A DNA stretch of 64,000 nt from positions 108,232 through 172,231 of the forward strand of contig JAGXFO010000015.1 in the NCBI GenBank assembly GCA_024637255.1. Direction: 5' to 3'. How positions within the stretch are numbered: position 1 is the first letter of the stretch; each line of letters opens with the position of its first letter. Both the position numbers and the translations under genes were made by a program. This DNA comes from Sulfurovum sp. (GTDB lineage Bacteria; Campylobacterota; Campylobacteria; Campylobacterales; Sulfurovaceae). Shown here in pieces: positions 18,897 through 27,449 of the stretch. Below the pieces are notes generated by a model. That model was given only the letters and a program-made list of their open reading frames with translations. It did no database searches and was not told the DNA's origin.

Positions 18897-18926
18897 ACAT
18901 TATCCTGAGGAAGTTCAGGATAATGT
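18897..18926. terminator. Perfect 12-bp hairpin after infA
   Basis: ACATTATCCTGA and its exact complement flank a six-base loop. It begins seven bases after the infA stop. No U-run follows, so it may be a processing or stability element and not a classic intrinsic terminator. Confidence 0.65.
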
Positions 18927-19165
18927 AAATTCATGTTGAATACTGTGGCGAAACATAAGTATCAATACAAAATTTCATAACATATCAAAATATAAGATAA
19001 ACTTAATAATATTCTAGATATAATCCCCATCCCTATAACTATAGTTGCAGGGAACTGCGCGAAGAATTTTTGATTAAGTGACACTGCTTACTCAAGACTT
19101 GGATTGATTTAAATTCATTAATCCACGCAACAAATTTAAGTGTAAATATATCGTAGGAGTAACCA
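18927..19165 (+). promoter_or_regulatory. Long leader region before rpmJ-rpsM
   Basis: About 240 bp without a gene between the infA hairpin and rpmJ. It contains a TTGGATT / AATCCA inverted repeat (around 19098-19124) and other pairable stretches, ending in GTAGGAG before the rpmJ ATG. It likely holds the promoter of the alpha-type operon (rpmJ to rplQ) and possibly a leader bound by S4, but I cannot place a -10 with confidence. Confidence 0.4.
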
Positions 19166-19279
19166 ATGAAGGTTAGACCATCAGTTAAAAAAATGTGTGA
19201 TGATTGTAAGATCATTAAACGCAAGGGTATAGTACGCGTGATTTGTAAAAATCCAAAACATAAACAAAGACAAGGATAA
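19166..19279 (+). CDS. rpmJ: 50S ribosomal protein L36
   Basis: 37 aa, [17 protein letters not shown]..., the zinc-binding form with CxxC, a third Cys and His (CKNPKH). TAGGAG precedes the ATG at 19166. rpsM starts two bases after the stop. Confidence 0.97.
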   Translation: MKVRPSVKKMCDDCKIIKRKGIVRVICKNPKHKQRQG

Positions 19280-19281
19280 AC

Positions 19282-19644
19282 ATGGCACGTATTGCAGGTG
19301 TTGATTTACCACAGAAAAAAAGAATGGAGTATGCACTTACTTACATTTTTGGTATTGGTCTGAAAACATCAAGAGATATTCTTGACAGAACGGGTGTTGA
19401 CTATAACAAAAGAGTACATGAACTTACAGATGCCGAAGCCGCAATCATTCGTAATGATATTCAAGATAATGTTATGGTTGAGGGTGATTTAAGAAAAAAA
19501 GTGTCTTTGGATATCAAAGCACTTATGGACTTAGGTTCTTACAGAGGTCTTAGACACAGAAAAGGTTTACCTTGTCGTGGACAAAGTACAAAGACAAACG
19601 CGCGTACCCGTAAAGGTAAGCGTAAAACTGTCGGTTCAGCATAA
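19282..19644 (+). CDS. rpsM: 30S ribosomal protein S13
   Basis: 120 aa. Begins ARIAGVDLP, contains the HhH-type segment [15 protein letters not shown] and the basic tail [29 protein letters not shown] region that contacts P-site tRNA. Second gene of the alpha-type operon. Confidence 0.98.
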   Translation: MARIAGVDLPQKKRMEYALTYIFGIGLKTSRDILDRTGVDYNKRVHELTDAEAAIIRNDIQDNVMVEGDLRKKVSLDIKALMDLGSYRGLRHRKGLPCRGQSTKTNARTRKGKRKTVGSA

Positions 19645-19656
19645 GGAGTAGTGTAG

Positions 19657-20031
19657 ATGGCTAAGAAAAAAGCAAAAAAAAGTATTGCTAAAGGTATCGT
19701 TTACGTAGCAGCAACCTTTAACAACACTGTAATCACAGTGACAGATGAGATGGGAAATGTAATTGCTTGGAGCAGCGCTGGTTCACTAGGGTTCAAAGGT
19801 TCTAAGAAATCAACTCCTTTTGCAGCAACTGAAGCTGTAGCTGATGCAATGAAAAAAGCAATGGAAAATGGTGTGAGAGAAGTAGGAATTAAAGTACAAG
19901 GTCCTGGTTCTGGTAGAGACACTGCTGTTAAAGCAATTGGCGCAACAGAAGGTATCCGTGTAACATCTTTAAAAGATATTACACCACTTCCTCATAATGG
20001 TTGTAGACCACCTAAGAAGAGAAGGGTATAA
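19657..20031 (+). CDS. rpsK: 30S ribosomal protein S11
   Basis: 124 aa. Forms the platform with the Shine-Dalgarno helix. Conserved [28 protein letters not shown] and the C-terminal [15 protein letters not shown]. Two bases before rpsD. Confidence 0.98.
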   Translation: MAKKKAKKSIAKGIVYVAATFNNTVITVTDEMGNVIAWSSAGSLGFKGSKKSTPFAATEAVADAMKKAMENGVREVGIKVQGPGSGRDTAVKAIGATEGIRVTSLKDITPLPHNGCRPPKKRRV

Positions 20032-20033
20032 GT

Positions 20034-20660
20034 ATGGCAAGATATAGAGGTCCAGTTGAAAGACTAGAAAGAAGACTTGGTGTTGATCTTGGATTAAAAG
20101 GTGAGAGAAGACTCGCCGGAAAATCTGCATTGGAAAAAAGACCATATGCTCCAGGGCAACATGGACAAAGAAGAACAAAGATCAGCGAATATGGTCTTCA
20201 ACTTCAAGAGAAACAAAAAGCTAAATTTATGTATGGTGTGAGTGAAAAACAATTTAGATCACTTTACAAAGAAGCAAATGCAAAAGAAGGAAATACAGGT
20301 TCAATTCTTATTCAACTTCTTGAGCAAAGACTTGATAACGTTGTTTTTAGAATGGGATTTGCTACAACCAGAGCATCAGCAAGACAATTTGTAAATCACA
20401 GACATGTACTAGTTGACGGCAAAAGAGTAGATATTCCTTCATTTAGAGTTAAAGCAGGTCAAAAAATTGAGATTAGAGAGAAGAGTAAAACAAATCCTCA
20501 AATCGTTAGAGCAATCGAACTTACTAACCAAACGGGTATCGTAGAATGGGTTGATATAGATAAAGAAAAACTTTTTGGTTTATTCACAAGAATCCCTGAA
20601 AGAGAAGAAATTGCAATTCCGGTTGAAGAACGTCTAATCGTTGAGCTATACTCTAAATAA
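20034..20660 (+). CDS. rpsD: 30S ribosomal protein S4
   Basis: 208 aa. Primary 16S binder and, in E. coli, repressor of the alpha operon. Lacks the N-terminal zinc cysteines (C-minus form). S4 RNA-binding domain [31 protein letters not shown] is intact. Confidence 0.98.
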   Translation: MARYRGPVERLERRLGVDLGLKGERRLAGKSALEKRPYAPGQHGQRRTKISEYGLQLQEKQKAKFMYGVSEKQFRSLYKEANAKEGNTGSILIQLLEQRLDNVVFRMGFATTRASARQFVNHRHVLVDGKRVDIPSFRVKAGQKIEIREKSKTNPQIVRAIELTNQTGIVEWVDIDKEKLFGLFTRIPEREEIAIPVEERLIVELYSK

Positions 20661-20680
20661 TCGTTAGTAAAGGCTAGTTA

Positions 20681-21682
20681 ATGAGAAAAATTAAAGTTGC
20701 ACCATTTATGCCAACAGAGGTTGAAGTAAACGAAGTGAGCGCAAACCGTGCTGAGATCGTTGCTTACCCTTTTGAGAGTGGTTATGCGGTTACCCTCGCA
20801 CACCCCCTTAGAAGACTTATTTTAGGTTCTTCTATCGGGTATGCACCTATTTCAATTAAGATAGAAGGTGCTGCACACGAGTTTGATAATATCAGAGGTA
20901 TGCATGAAGATGTTGCTGTGTTTATTATCAACCTTAAGAATATTCGTTTTAAAATTAAAGACGAAAGTGATAGAGTTGAATTAAAATATAGTTTCTCTGG
21001 ACATAAAGAAGTATCAGCGCAAGATCTTAATAATGATCAAATTGAAGTAGTGAATGGCGATTTGCCACTCGCAACACTCAATGAAGATGCAGTACTTAAT
21101 TTTACTGTAGTTATCGCTAAAGGTATTGGTTATGTGCCAAGTGAAGACCTTAGAGATGAAGTTGAAAATGATAGTATTGCGCTGGATGCTTTCTTCACTC
21201 CGGTAAGAAGAGCAAACTACAAGATAGACAATGTACTTGTGGAAGACAATCCTAACTTCGAAAAGATTATCTTTGATATCGAAACTGATGGTCAGATTGG
21301 TCCGGTTGAAGCGTTCACCAATGCACTGGAAGTGATGAATAAGCAACTTTCTGTTTTTAGTACGGTACTTGATTTAGATATTTCAGTAGCACCGGTCAAA
21401 AGAAACAGCGATGATGGCGAACTTAAACCTTTTATGCAAACAGTAGACAGTCTTGGACTTAGCGCAAGATCATTTAATTCACTAGATAGAGCCGGTATGA
21501 AATTCCTTGGTGAATTGGTACTTATGAGTGAAAATGAGATTAAAAATATAAAAAATCTTGGCAAAAAATCTTTGGATGAGATTTCTGAGTGTCTTGTAGA
21601 GCACGGATTTGGTCCAGATTTTGAACTTGCAGATGTTACGAGAGTAAATCTTGTAAAGAAAATAGAACAACTTAAAGTATAG
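20681..21682 (+). CDS. rpoA: RNA polymerase alpha subunit
   Basis: 333 aa. N-terminal dimerisation domain with ANRAEIVAYPFESGYAVTLAHPLRRLIL, then an acidic linker, and the C-terminal domain (about 255-330) with SLDRAGMKFLGELVLMSENEI and NLGKKSLDEI for UP-element and activator contact. Activators such as the PhoB-like regulators encoded further on would work with sigma region 4 and this subunit. Confidence 0.98.
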   Translation: MRKIKVAPFMPTEVEVNEVSANRAEIVAYPFESGYAVTLAHPLRRLILGSSIGYAPISIKIEGAAHEFDNIRGMHEDVAVFIINLKNIRFKIKDESDRVELKYSFSGHKEVSAQDLNNDQIEVVNGDLPLATLNEDAVLNFTVVIAKGIGYVPSEDLRDEVENDSIALDAFFTPVRRANYKIDNVLVEDNPNFEKIIFDIETDGQIGPVEAFTNALEVMNKQLSVFSTVLDLDISVAPVKRNSDDGELKPFMQTVDSLGLSARSFNSLDRAGMKFLGELVLMSENEIKNIKNLGKKSLDEISECLVEHGFGPDFELADVTRVNLVKKIEQLKV

Positions 21683-21703
21683 TTGTTACAGTAAAGGAAT
21701 ATT

Positions 21704-22054
21704 ATGAGACATAAGCATGGTTACCGTAAATTAAATAGAACGTCTTCTCATAGAGCAGCGCTTCTTAAAAACCTTTCTATTGCTTTGACAAAAGAGGGTA
21801 GAATTGAGACTACATTGCCAAAAGCAAAAGAACTTAGATCTTACTTTGAAAAGCTTGTTACAAAAGCTTCTTCAGGTGATTTAAATGCGCACAGAGCAAT
21901 TTTTGCAATGTTACAACACAAAACATGTACCAATAGACTTGTAAATGAAATTGCACCAAAGTATGCAGACAGAAATGGTGGATATACAAGAATTATTAAA
22001 ACACGTTTGAGAAAAGGTGATTCTGCACCTATGGCAATTATCGAATTGGTATAA
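21704..22054 (+). CDS. rplQ: 50S ribosomal protein L17
   Basis: 116 aa. Begins [24 protein letters not shown], a near-invariant signature. Last gene of the ribosomal cluster; a CAAGGC-ttt-GCCTTG hairpin about 30 bases downstream may end transcription. Confidence 0.98.
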   Translation: MRHKHGYRKLNRTSSHRAALLKNLSIALTKEGRIETTLPKAKELRSYFEKLVTKASSGDLNAHRAIFAMLQHKTCTNRLVNEIAPKYADRNGGYTRIIKTRLRKGDSAPMAIIELV

Positions 22055-22263
22055 TTCGCTTGCCTCTCTAGCTTCCGTATTTCAAGGCTTTGCCTTGGGT
22101 ACTTCCTCTTAAACCTTTTTAAACCCCCATTTACGTATTGACAAAGAAAACTATTTACTGTATAACACATTTAAAGAACATAGTACGCAAAGATTTTACT
22201 ATGATTTTGTTATAATAATTTCTATAAGATGTGTCTATATAGATACACAAAAAAGGAGAACCA

Positions 22264-22542
22264 TTGATACCATTTACAGACGAAGAACTAAAACCGGCAG
22301 TAATGAACATAATCGAGAAGGTAAGACCTTCTATTAAGCTTGATGGCGGAGATATCACATTGATTGACATACGAGATGGAAAAGTGTATGTACAGCTTCA
22401 GGGAGCATGCGTAGGGTGCGGGAGTTCTGGTACAACCATTAAGTTTGGTGTAGAAAGACAAATGCAAACATTGATTCATCCTGAAATTGTTGTAAAAAAT
22501 GTACCTGCCGGGTTTGAAGATAAATTGGATCAATTAGTTTAG
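22264..22542 (+). CDS. NifU-like C-terminal-domain iron-sulfur protein
   Basis: 92 aa corresponding to the Nfu domain alone. The CVGCGSS motif holds the two cysteines that bind a [4Fe-4S] cluster across a dimer, preceded by LDGGDITLIDI. Acts as an Fe-S carrier in the cytosol. Starts with TTG at 22264, seven bases after AAAGGAG. Followed after one base by a TPR-like gene and murE, an order I associate with Campylobacterota. Confidence 0.93.
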   Translation: MIPFTDEELKPAVMNIIEKVRPSIKLDGGDITLIDIRDGKVYVQLQGACVGCGSSGTTIKFGVERQMQTLIHPEIVVKNVPAGFEDKLDQLV

Positions 22543-22543
22543 T

Positions 22544-23122
22544 ATGAGTAAAATAAGTCAGAATTTACTGCTTGAAAGAGCAGAGCATGAGTTTCTTAAG
22601 GGAGACTATGCCAATGCCCTTAGAAGTTACGGGCTTATTTTGAAAGACTATCCCAGTTTGGATGAAGCAAGAATTGGTGTTTTTTTGAGTGATTTGGGCG
22701 TAGAGAGTGAAGAAGAAGCGCAAGCCTTATTTGATTACTATCAAGTAATTAAGGGGGAAAAGGAAAATGCTGCAGATATCATTGACGGACTTATTGAGAA
22801 TTTAGACAGTTCAAAACATAAGCTGCAAGAGCTTTTGATAACTCCTTGGGAAGAGCAGATTGAATACGGTGACGGTATACGATACAGTGATTTTTTGGCA
22901 TTGGTCAAGAGCAGGGGCAGCTTTAAAAAAACATTTGAAGATATTATGTTCTCTACCAAAGTAGTTATTACCAATAAAGATGAATTTATTGACTTTGTTA
23001 CACAACTCTCACACGAAGGTTTTGATGAAATGGCATTGGGATATCTTGACGCATCCGTAAGTTTATTTGGTAATGATCAGGACATATTGGCACTTTATCA
23101 TGTAGTAAGAGGGGTACAATAG
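22544..23122 (+). CDS. Conserved TPR-like protein of unknown function
   Basis: 192 aa, soluble, mainly helical. The N-terminal 60 residues read as a tetratricopeptide-type pair (AEHEFLKGDYANALRSYGLILKDYP). A central acidic region and a second helical half follow; no catalytic motif. Its stop overlaps the murE GTG by one base, so it is translated with murE. A role in cell-envelope assembly is possible from context only. Confidence 0.8.
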   Translation: MSKISQNLLLERAEHEFLKGDYANALRSYGLILKDYPSLDEARIGVFLSDLGVESEEEAQALFDYYQVIKGEKENAADIIDGLIENLDSSKHKLQELLITPWEEQIEYGDGIRYSDFLALVKSRGSFKKTFEDIMFSTKVVITNKDEFIDFVTQLSHEGFDEMALGYLDASVSLFGNDQDILALYHVVRGVQ

Positions 23123-24417
23123 TGAAATTGGAGTTCCAAAGAGATGGATATAGGTTTCTTAGTGATGACACAAATAAACTGGATGCACAAACCCTGTTCT
23201 TAAGAACAGCGCAAAACACTGTCTATTATGAAAAGCTGGTATCAAAGCCCGCCACAGTGTGCGTAGAAGAAATCATCTCTTTTTGGGAGCTTGAGGAAAT
23301 GAAGGTGGTTGGCGTTACCGGAACCAACGGTAAGACAACTGTAACTGCAGCAATATACTCTTTTTTGCTTGATTTGGGTGAGAGACCGGCACTGCAGGGT
23401 ACTCGTGGTTTATTTGCCCAAGAGAAGCGCATAGAAGAGAAGAGTATGACCACGCCTTCTATCCTTGAAACCTTACATAACATGAAGCAAGCAAAGAATC
23501 TAGGATGTAATTACTTCATCATGGAAGTCAGTTCGCATGCTATAGATCAGAAACGTATTGAGGGGCTTAAGTTTGCACTTAAAGTGCATACCAATGTAAC
23601 TTCAGACCATTTGGATTACCATGGTACAGTAGAAGAGTACAGGCGTGTAAAAAGCCTTTTCTTCGCAGATGAATCTCCAAAGTTGCTGAACAAGGATGAC
23701 ATTAAAAGTATTACTTACAACCCTGTGGGGGCACAAAGTTATGGGGTAGATGAACCTGCAACTTTTAAGGTACAGGCATTTTCCCTGCTTGAGGGTATCA
23801 CCGCAGGGATAAAACATTTGCAGGCAGAAGCGACATTTCATTCTCCTATGGTAGGATTGTTTAATTTGTTTAATCTAATGGCAGCCATAGGTTCAGTGCA
23901 AATGCTCACAGGTAAAAGTTTAGAAGAGATATGCGAAGTGGTAGAATATTTTGCCGGTGTGTCAGGGCGTATGGAAGTGGTGAGTCGCGATCCCTTGGTT
24001 ATTGTTGATTTCGCACATACAGACGACGGCATGCATCAGGTGCTTGAGGCTATGAAAGATAGGGACATTTCAGTTGTCTTTGGTGCAGGAGGCAACAGAG
24101 ACAAAGAGAAGCGTCCTCGTATGGGAGCGGCTGCAGGAAGATATGCAAACAAGATCTATGTCACAAGCGACAACCCTCGAGATGAAGTACCCGAGATGAT
24201 ACTTGAAGATATTCTTGTGGGACTTCACGGAAAAGAGCATGTGATTGCTACGCCAGATAGAAGGCTTGCCATAAAAATGGCGCTTGAGGCTTTGGAGAAA
24301 AATGAAGTGTTGCTCATACTTGGTAAGGGTGATGAAGACTATCAGGAAATCAAAGGGGTAAAACATCACTTTGACGACCGTGAAGTGGTGCGTGAACTTT
24401 TAGGGCTGGAATCCTAA
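23122..24417 (+). CDS. murE: UDP-N-acetylmuramyl-tripeptide synthetase MurE
   Basis: Adds meso-diaminopimelate to UDP-MurNAc-Ala-Glu in cytosolic peptidoglycan synthesis. 431 aa, shorter at the N-terminus than the E. coli enzyme, as usual in this phylum. ATP loop GVTGTNGKTT (about 68-77), MEVSSHAIDQKR, and the DAP-selecting DNPRDE motif are present. Start codon GTG at 23122, overlapping the upstream stop. Confidence 0.96.
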   Translation: MKLEFQRDGYRFLSDDTNKLDAQTLFLRTAQNTVYYEKLVSKPATVCVEEIISFWELEEMKVVGVTGTNGKTTVTAAIYSFLLDLGERPALQGTRGLFAQEKRIEEKSMTTPSILETLHNMKQAKNLGCNYFIMEVSSHAIDQKRIEGLKFALKVHTNVTSDHLDYHGTVEEYRRVKSLFFADESPKLLNKDDIKSITYNPVGAQSYGVDEPATFKVQAFSLLEGITAGIKHLQAEATFHSPMVGLFNLFNLMAAIGSVQMLTGKSLEEICEVVEYFAGVSGRMEVVSRDPLVIVDFAHTDDGMHQVLEAMKDRDISVVFGAGGNRDKEKRPRMGAAAGRYANKIYVTSDNPRDEVPEMILEDILVGLHGKEHVIATPDRRLAIKMALEALEKNEVLLILGKGDEDYQEIKGVKHHFDDREVVRELLGLES

Positions 24418-24534
24418 AAATACTTTTTCTAACCTAAGAAACTCAGACATTTTTCACTTGGGTCACCATGCGGACTAATCTATAATTAAGTAAATAGGAG
24501 TAAAATAATCCCAATTTATTTTAAAGGAATCATT

Positions 24535-24912
24535 ATGCTAAATAGCGTAAATCAACCAGCGTTTTATATTTTTAAGTGTCAACAGTCCGCACCTCCAGGG
24601 ATGCCAAAGCCATCTTGTGTAAAAGCAGATGATCCAGAGACAGCAGAGCTTTTTCAACATATCTCACAAACATTAATGATGAAAGGTATCATCGGAACAG
24701 TGACGCCTGTACAGACAGGCTGTCTTAGTCGATGTCAGCAGGGTCCAGTAATGCTTGTTGAGCCAGGACATACTATGTATGTAGGTTTGACAAAAGCAAA
24801 GATAGACAGAATTATTGAAGAACATATCATCGGTGGAAATGTGGTAGAAGAGTATGTGATCCCTGCCGAAGTGTGGGGCGATCCTGTCGCTCCTGCAAGT
24901 ATCGTTCGTTAA
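24535..24912 (+). CDS. Thioredoxin-like [2Fe-2S] ferredoxin
   Basis: 125 aa. Four cysteines fit the thioredoxin-like ferredoxin pattern: Cys in FKCQQS, Cys in KPSC, and the pair in TGCLSRCQQGP, then an LVEPG strand. Such proteins carry one electron in the cytosol; partners are unknown. A -10 TATAAT lies at 24481-24486 and AAAGGAA precedes the start. Confidence 0.85.
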   Translation: MLNSVNQPAFYIFKCQQSAPPGMPKPSCVKADDPETAELFQHISQTLMMKGIIGTVTPVQTGCLSRCQQGPVMLVEPGHTMYVGLTKAKIDRIIEEHIIGGNVVEEYVIPAEVWGDPVAPASIVR

Positions 24913-24952
24913 GTTTTTTTCTGTCGGTCTTTCCGGTTGGCTTTTTGCCTTC

Positions 24953-24974
24953 GCTGTACGCCTAGGCGTACAGC
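24953..24974. repeat. Perfect 22-bp palindrome downstream of the ferredoxin gene
   Basis: GCTGTACGCC followed directly by TA and its complement, with no loop bases. It lies 41 bases after the stop and about 53 bases before the panD -10. It could act as a bidirectional terminator stem or an operator. No U-run follows. Confidence 0.7.
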
Positions 24975-25026
24975 TTCCCAATTTCCCCACAATTTCAGTA
25001 TAGTATAAATATAGAGTGGATTTTGG

Positions 25027-25032
25027 TATAAT
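25027..25032 (+). promoter_or_regulatory. -10 element of the panD promoter
   Basis: TATAAT in the context TTTTGGTATAATTCC, 36 bp before the panD start; AATAGGAAC forms the ribosome-binding site. Confidence 0.75.
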
Positions 25033-25067
25033 TCCAACAATTTTTAATGAAATAAATAGGAACAATT

Positions 25068-25436
25068 ATGAACATTACAATGCTTTATTCTAAAATACAT
25101 AGAGCTACCGTAACAGATGCAAATTTGAATTATGTGGGCTCTATTACCATTGACCAAGAACTTTTAGATGCTGCAAATATGCGTGTCGGGCAAAAGATCG
25201 ATATTGTCAATGTAAATAACGGCGAACGTTTTTCTACTTATATCATTCCTGGGGAAGCGGGAAAAAAAGATATCTGCCTGAATGGTGCAGCAGCTAGAAA
25301 GGTGCATAAGGGTGACAAGATCATTATTATTGCATATGCAGAGATGAGTGAGAAAGAAGCAGATACACATAAACCAAAAATAGTCATACTCGATGATGAC
25401 AATAGCATTGCTGAAGAGTTTGAGGGCTTGGAATAA
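25068..25436 (+). CDS. panD: Aspartate 1-decarboxylase
   Basis: 122 aa pyruvoyl-dependent enzyme making beta-alanine for pantothenate. The self-cleavage site Gly-Ser is seen in NYVGSITID; Lys in SKIHRATVT and the [12 protein letters not shown] and NGAAARKV segments are conserved. Its stop overlaps the next start (ATAATG). Confidence 0.97.
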   Translation: MNITMLYSKIHRATVTDANLNYVGSITIDQELLDAANMRVGQKIDIVNVNNGERFSTYIIPGEAGKKDICLNGAAARKVHKGDKIIIIAYAEMSEKEADTHKPKIVILDDDNSIAEEFEGLE

Positions 25437-25744
25437 TGTTTGAAGGCTTTGACTTGGGCAACATGGGTAAAATGATGGAACAGATGCAAGAAAAAGCCAA
25501 AGAGATGCAAGAACAGGCCAAAAATGTACAATTTACAGTCAAGGCCGGTGGGGGTCTTGTGGAGCTCACGGCAAATGGCGCAGGCGAGGTAATAGACTTA
25601 AATATAGATGATTCGCTGCTTGATGATAAAGAATCATTACAGATATTGCTTATCTCAGCGATGAATGAGGCCAATAAAACAGCAGAAGAGAATAAAAAGT
25701 CTCAGGCAATGGGCATGATGGGTGGGTTGAACCCGTTTAAATAG
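25436..25744 (+). CDS. YbaB/EbfC family nucleoid-associated protein
   Basis: 102 aa. Dimeric DNA-binding protein of the nucleoid. Methionine/glutamine-rich first helix (MGKMMEQMQEKAKEMQEQAK) and the strand GGGLVELTANGAGEVIDLNID are typical. Overlaps panD by one base, not beside dnaX/recR as in many bacteria. Confidence 0.92.
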   Translation: MFEGFDLGNMGKMMEQMQEKAKEMQEQAKNVQFTVKAGGGLVELTANGAGEVIDLNIDDSLLDDKESLQILLISAMNEANKTAEENKKSQAMGMMGGLNPFK

Positions 25745-25851
25745 TTAGAGAAACAAGTTGTGAGAGCCATGAGCTAAAGTGGTGTATAAGGCTTTGTTTT
25801 TCGTGTGTTGTAATGCGTCGGGTTGAGCCCATTTGGGTCTTCACTGTTTGT
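25745..25851. other. Non-coding space between ybaB and the small leftward gene
   Basis: No reading frame, promoter or strong hairpin recognised. It is the convergent end of ybaB and the small gene at 25852-25977. Confidence 0.5.
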
Positions 25852-25977
25852 TTAACGGTTTGTATCGACAAGATAGTTGAATTCTTTTGAATTCTTAAGT
25901 TTCGCAATCGTTTTAGATGTGAGCGAATGTTTTCCCTCTTTCTTGACTACTTTTTGAAGTATTTCACTTATTTTCAT
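25852..25977 (-). CDS. Small protein, 41 aa, possibly phosphate-regulated
   Basis: ATG at 25977 preceded by GGAAAGG seven bases upstream. It encodes a basic, probably helical peptide (MKISEILQKVVKKEGKHSL... ending DTNR). No family recognised. A Pho-type repeat lies on the same strand at 26053-26038 with TATAAC 13 bp on, in the right orientation to drive it. That arrangement and the good RBS make it more likely real than its length alone suggests. Confidence 0.55.
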   Translation of the reverse strand: MKISEILQKVVKKEGKHSLTSKTIAKLKNSKEFNYLVDTNR

Positions 25978-26023
25978 CCTTTTTCCTTTCCATTAGTATT
26001 TTCTCATAGTGAGATGATGTAAT

Positions 26024-26053
26024 GTTATAGTATAAATATAACAAAGTGGTAAC
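26024..26053 (-). promoter_or_regulatory. Pho-type box and -10 for the small leftward gene
   Basis: On the minus strand GTTAC (26053-26049) and GTTAT (26042-26038) are 11 bp apart, followed by TATAAC at 26029-26024. The offset of 13 from the second half-site to the -10 is the same as at 40918 and 48763. Confidence 0.6.
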
Positions 26054-26081
26054 CGGTAAAGTACCCACGAAAGCTAAATTT

Positions 26082-26119
26082 ACATTCTGAAATAGTAACC
26101 AAATGGTTACGCAGAATGT
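26082..26119. repeat. Nested inverted repeat in the divergent promoter region
   Basis: Outer arms ACATTCTG / CAGAATGT enclose inner arms GTAACC-aaat-GGTTAC. The inner arms also form an 11-bp-period GTAAC/GTTAC pair readable on either strand, so the hairpin may be two back-to-back regulator half-sites between divergent genes. Confidence 0.7.
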
Positions 26120-26149
26120 TACTAATTTGTTATATTCTCTTGTCAAAAT
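26118..26149 (+). promoter_or_regulatory. Pho-type box of the first beta-helix lipoprotein gene
   Basis: GTTAC at 26118 and GTTAT at 26129, 11 bp apart with spacer TAATTT. A weak -10 CAAAAT follows at 26144-26149, offset 15. The gene starts 36 bp further on. Confidence 0.75.
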
Positions 26150-26185
26150 TTCTTGAACAAAAAAACATTCTTCAAGGAAAAAACA

Positions 26186-27283
26186 ATGACAAACTTTACA
26201 AAAATAGCACTTTCAATAGCAGCAATTGCATCACTAAATGCATGTGGAGGTGGTAGTTCATCAACTCCGACAGATCCAGTAAATCCAGTAGATCCAGTTG
26301 TAACTTGTACAACACCAAGCACAACAACCCTTGCTGGCGACTTGACAGGATGTACACTTCTAACAGCAGATAAAACATGGGAACTTGATGGTCTTGTGGT
26401 GGTTACGCCAGGTGCCGAACTTAGAATAGAAGCGGGCACAACGATTACTGCACAAGACGGTACGGGAGATGCAACTTCTTATCTGATAGTAGATAAGGGT
26501 GCAAAAATTATGGCTGAGGGTACAGTTGACAAGCCTATTGTATTTACTTCTTTAGACCCATCTGCCAAGTCTGTGGGACTTTGGGGCGGTGTCACTATCA
26601 TCGGTAATGCGGCAAACAGCCAGGTAAACCCTTATGAGGTAAACACTGCATTTGTTGCAGGCACTTCAAGCATGGCTGACAATTCAGGTATCTTAAGACA
26701 TGTAAAAATACTTAACTCCGGTATCACGATGGAGCAAGACAAAGAGATCAACGGTCTTTCATTGGTAGGTGTTGGTTCTGGAACAGTTATAGACAACATT
26801 ACGGTGGATTATTCCGATGATGATGGTATTGAGGTATGGGGCGGAACGGTGAATATGAGCAATATTACCATTTCTCATTGTACAGATGACCACTTCGATA
26901 TTGATGATGGTTATTCAGGAACAGTGACCAACTTGAAAATCACACAAACAACTGGAAATGCAGCAATGGAAATGTCAGGTACGACTGCAGCAACGTTTGA
27001 TGGATTGACGATTGTTCAAAACACATCAGCCAAGGAGGGTACAGTTTTCTTCAAAGGCGCTGGTATCGGCGGACATTTTAAAAATGCAACCATTACAGAT
27101 AATGTTACTTCTGCTACTCTTGCCGGTGCTATCCATTCAAATGATGTTGGTGTAGCAATCGATACGGTTTCGTTTGAGAATGTAACGCTTAATGGAACAT
27201 CAACTGAGCCACGTTTTACAGGACTTTCAGCCGCAGCGCTTGAGGCAAAGTTTAACAGCGGTACAAAAAATACTACAAACTAA
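26186..27283 (+). CDS. Right-handed beta-helix lipoprotein, copy 1
   Basis: 365 aa from ATG 26186 (AAGGAAAAAAC upstream; a TTG at 26153 is too early). Signal peptide with lipobox LNAC, a Thr/Pro/Asp-rich linker, then strand repeats rich in G, N, T and D of the parallel beta-helix type (GTVIDNITVDYSDDDGIEVWGGTVNMSN-like rungs). Probably attached to the outer membrane and exposed outside or to the periplasm. Asp-rich loops (SDDDG, DIDDGY) suggest calcium or ligand binding. A near copy follows, and then the TonB operon, so a partner role to the TonB receptor is plausible but inferred. Confidence 0.8.
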   Translation: MTNFTKIALSIAAIASLNACGGGSSSTPTDPVNPVDPVVTCTTPSTTTLAGDLTGCTLLTADKTWELDGLVVVTPGAELRIEAGTTITAQDGTGDATSYLIVDKGAKIMAEGTVDKPIVFTSLDPSAKSVGLWGGVTIIGNAANSQVNPYEVNTAFVAGTSSMADNSGILRHVKILNSGITMEQDKEINGLSLVGVGSGTVIDNITVDYSDDDGIEVWGGTVNMSNITISHCTDDHFDIDDGYSGTVTNLKITQTTGNAAMEMSGTTAATFDGLTIVQNTSAKEGTVFFKGAGIGGHFKNATITDNVTSATLAGAIHSNDVGVAIDTVSFENVTLNGTSTEPRFTGLSAAALEAKFNSGTKNTTN

Positions 27284-27300
27284 CATTTAGCAACAAATAC

Positions 27301-27329
27301 TGCAAAGGTGGGTTTCTCCCGCCTTTGCA
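27301..27329. terminator. Hairpin between the two lipoprotein genes
   Basis: TGCAAAGGTGGG and CCCGCCTTTGCA form a 12-bp stem with one G-T pair and a five-base loop, 17 bases after the first gene's stop. A weak pyrimidine stretch follows. It likely separates the two transcripts. Confidence 0.7.
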
Positions 27330-27382
27330 CCAACTTCTTTAGTTCCCCCCTGAACAGCATAATAATTTTTACTACAAGATTT

Positions 27383-27414
27383 GTTTCCAATTTGTTATCA
27401 ATATTGGGTTAAAT
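27383..27414 (+). promoter_or_regulatory. Pho-type box of the second beta-helix lipoprotein gene
   Basis: GTTTC at 27383 and GTTAT at 27394, 11 bp apart with spacer CAATTT. A weak -10 TTAAAT at 27409-27414 keeps the 15-bp offset. Confidence 0.75.
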
Positions 27415-27449
27415 TCCAGCAAACAAAATATGCCCTACAAGGAAAAAAT

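Noticed and set aside
25745..26185. CRISPR-like or tandem repeat array before the lipoprotein genes
   Set aside because: The recurring GTTAC-like units are 5-bp regulator half-sites, not repeats with spacers; no cas genes exist in the window.
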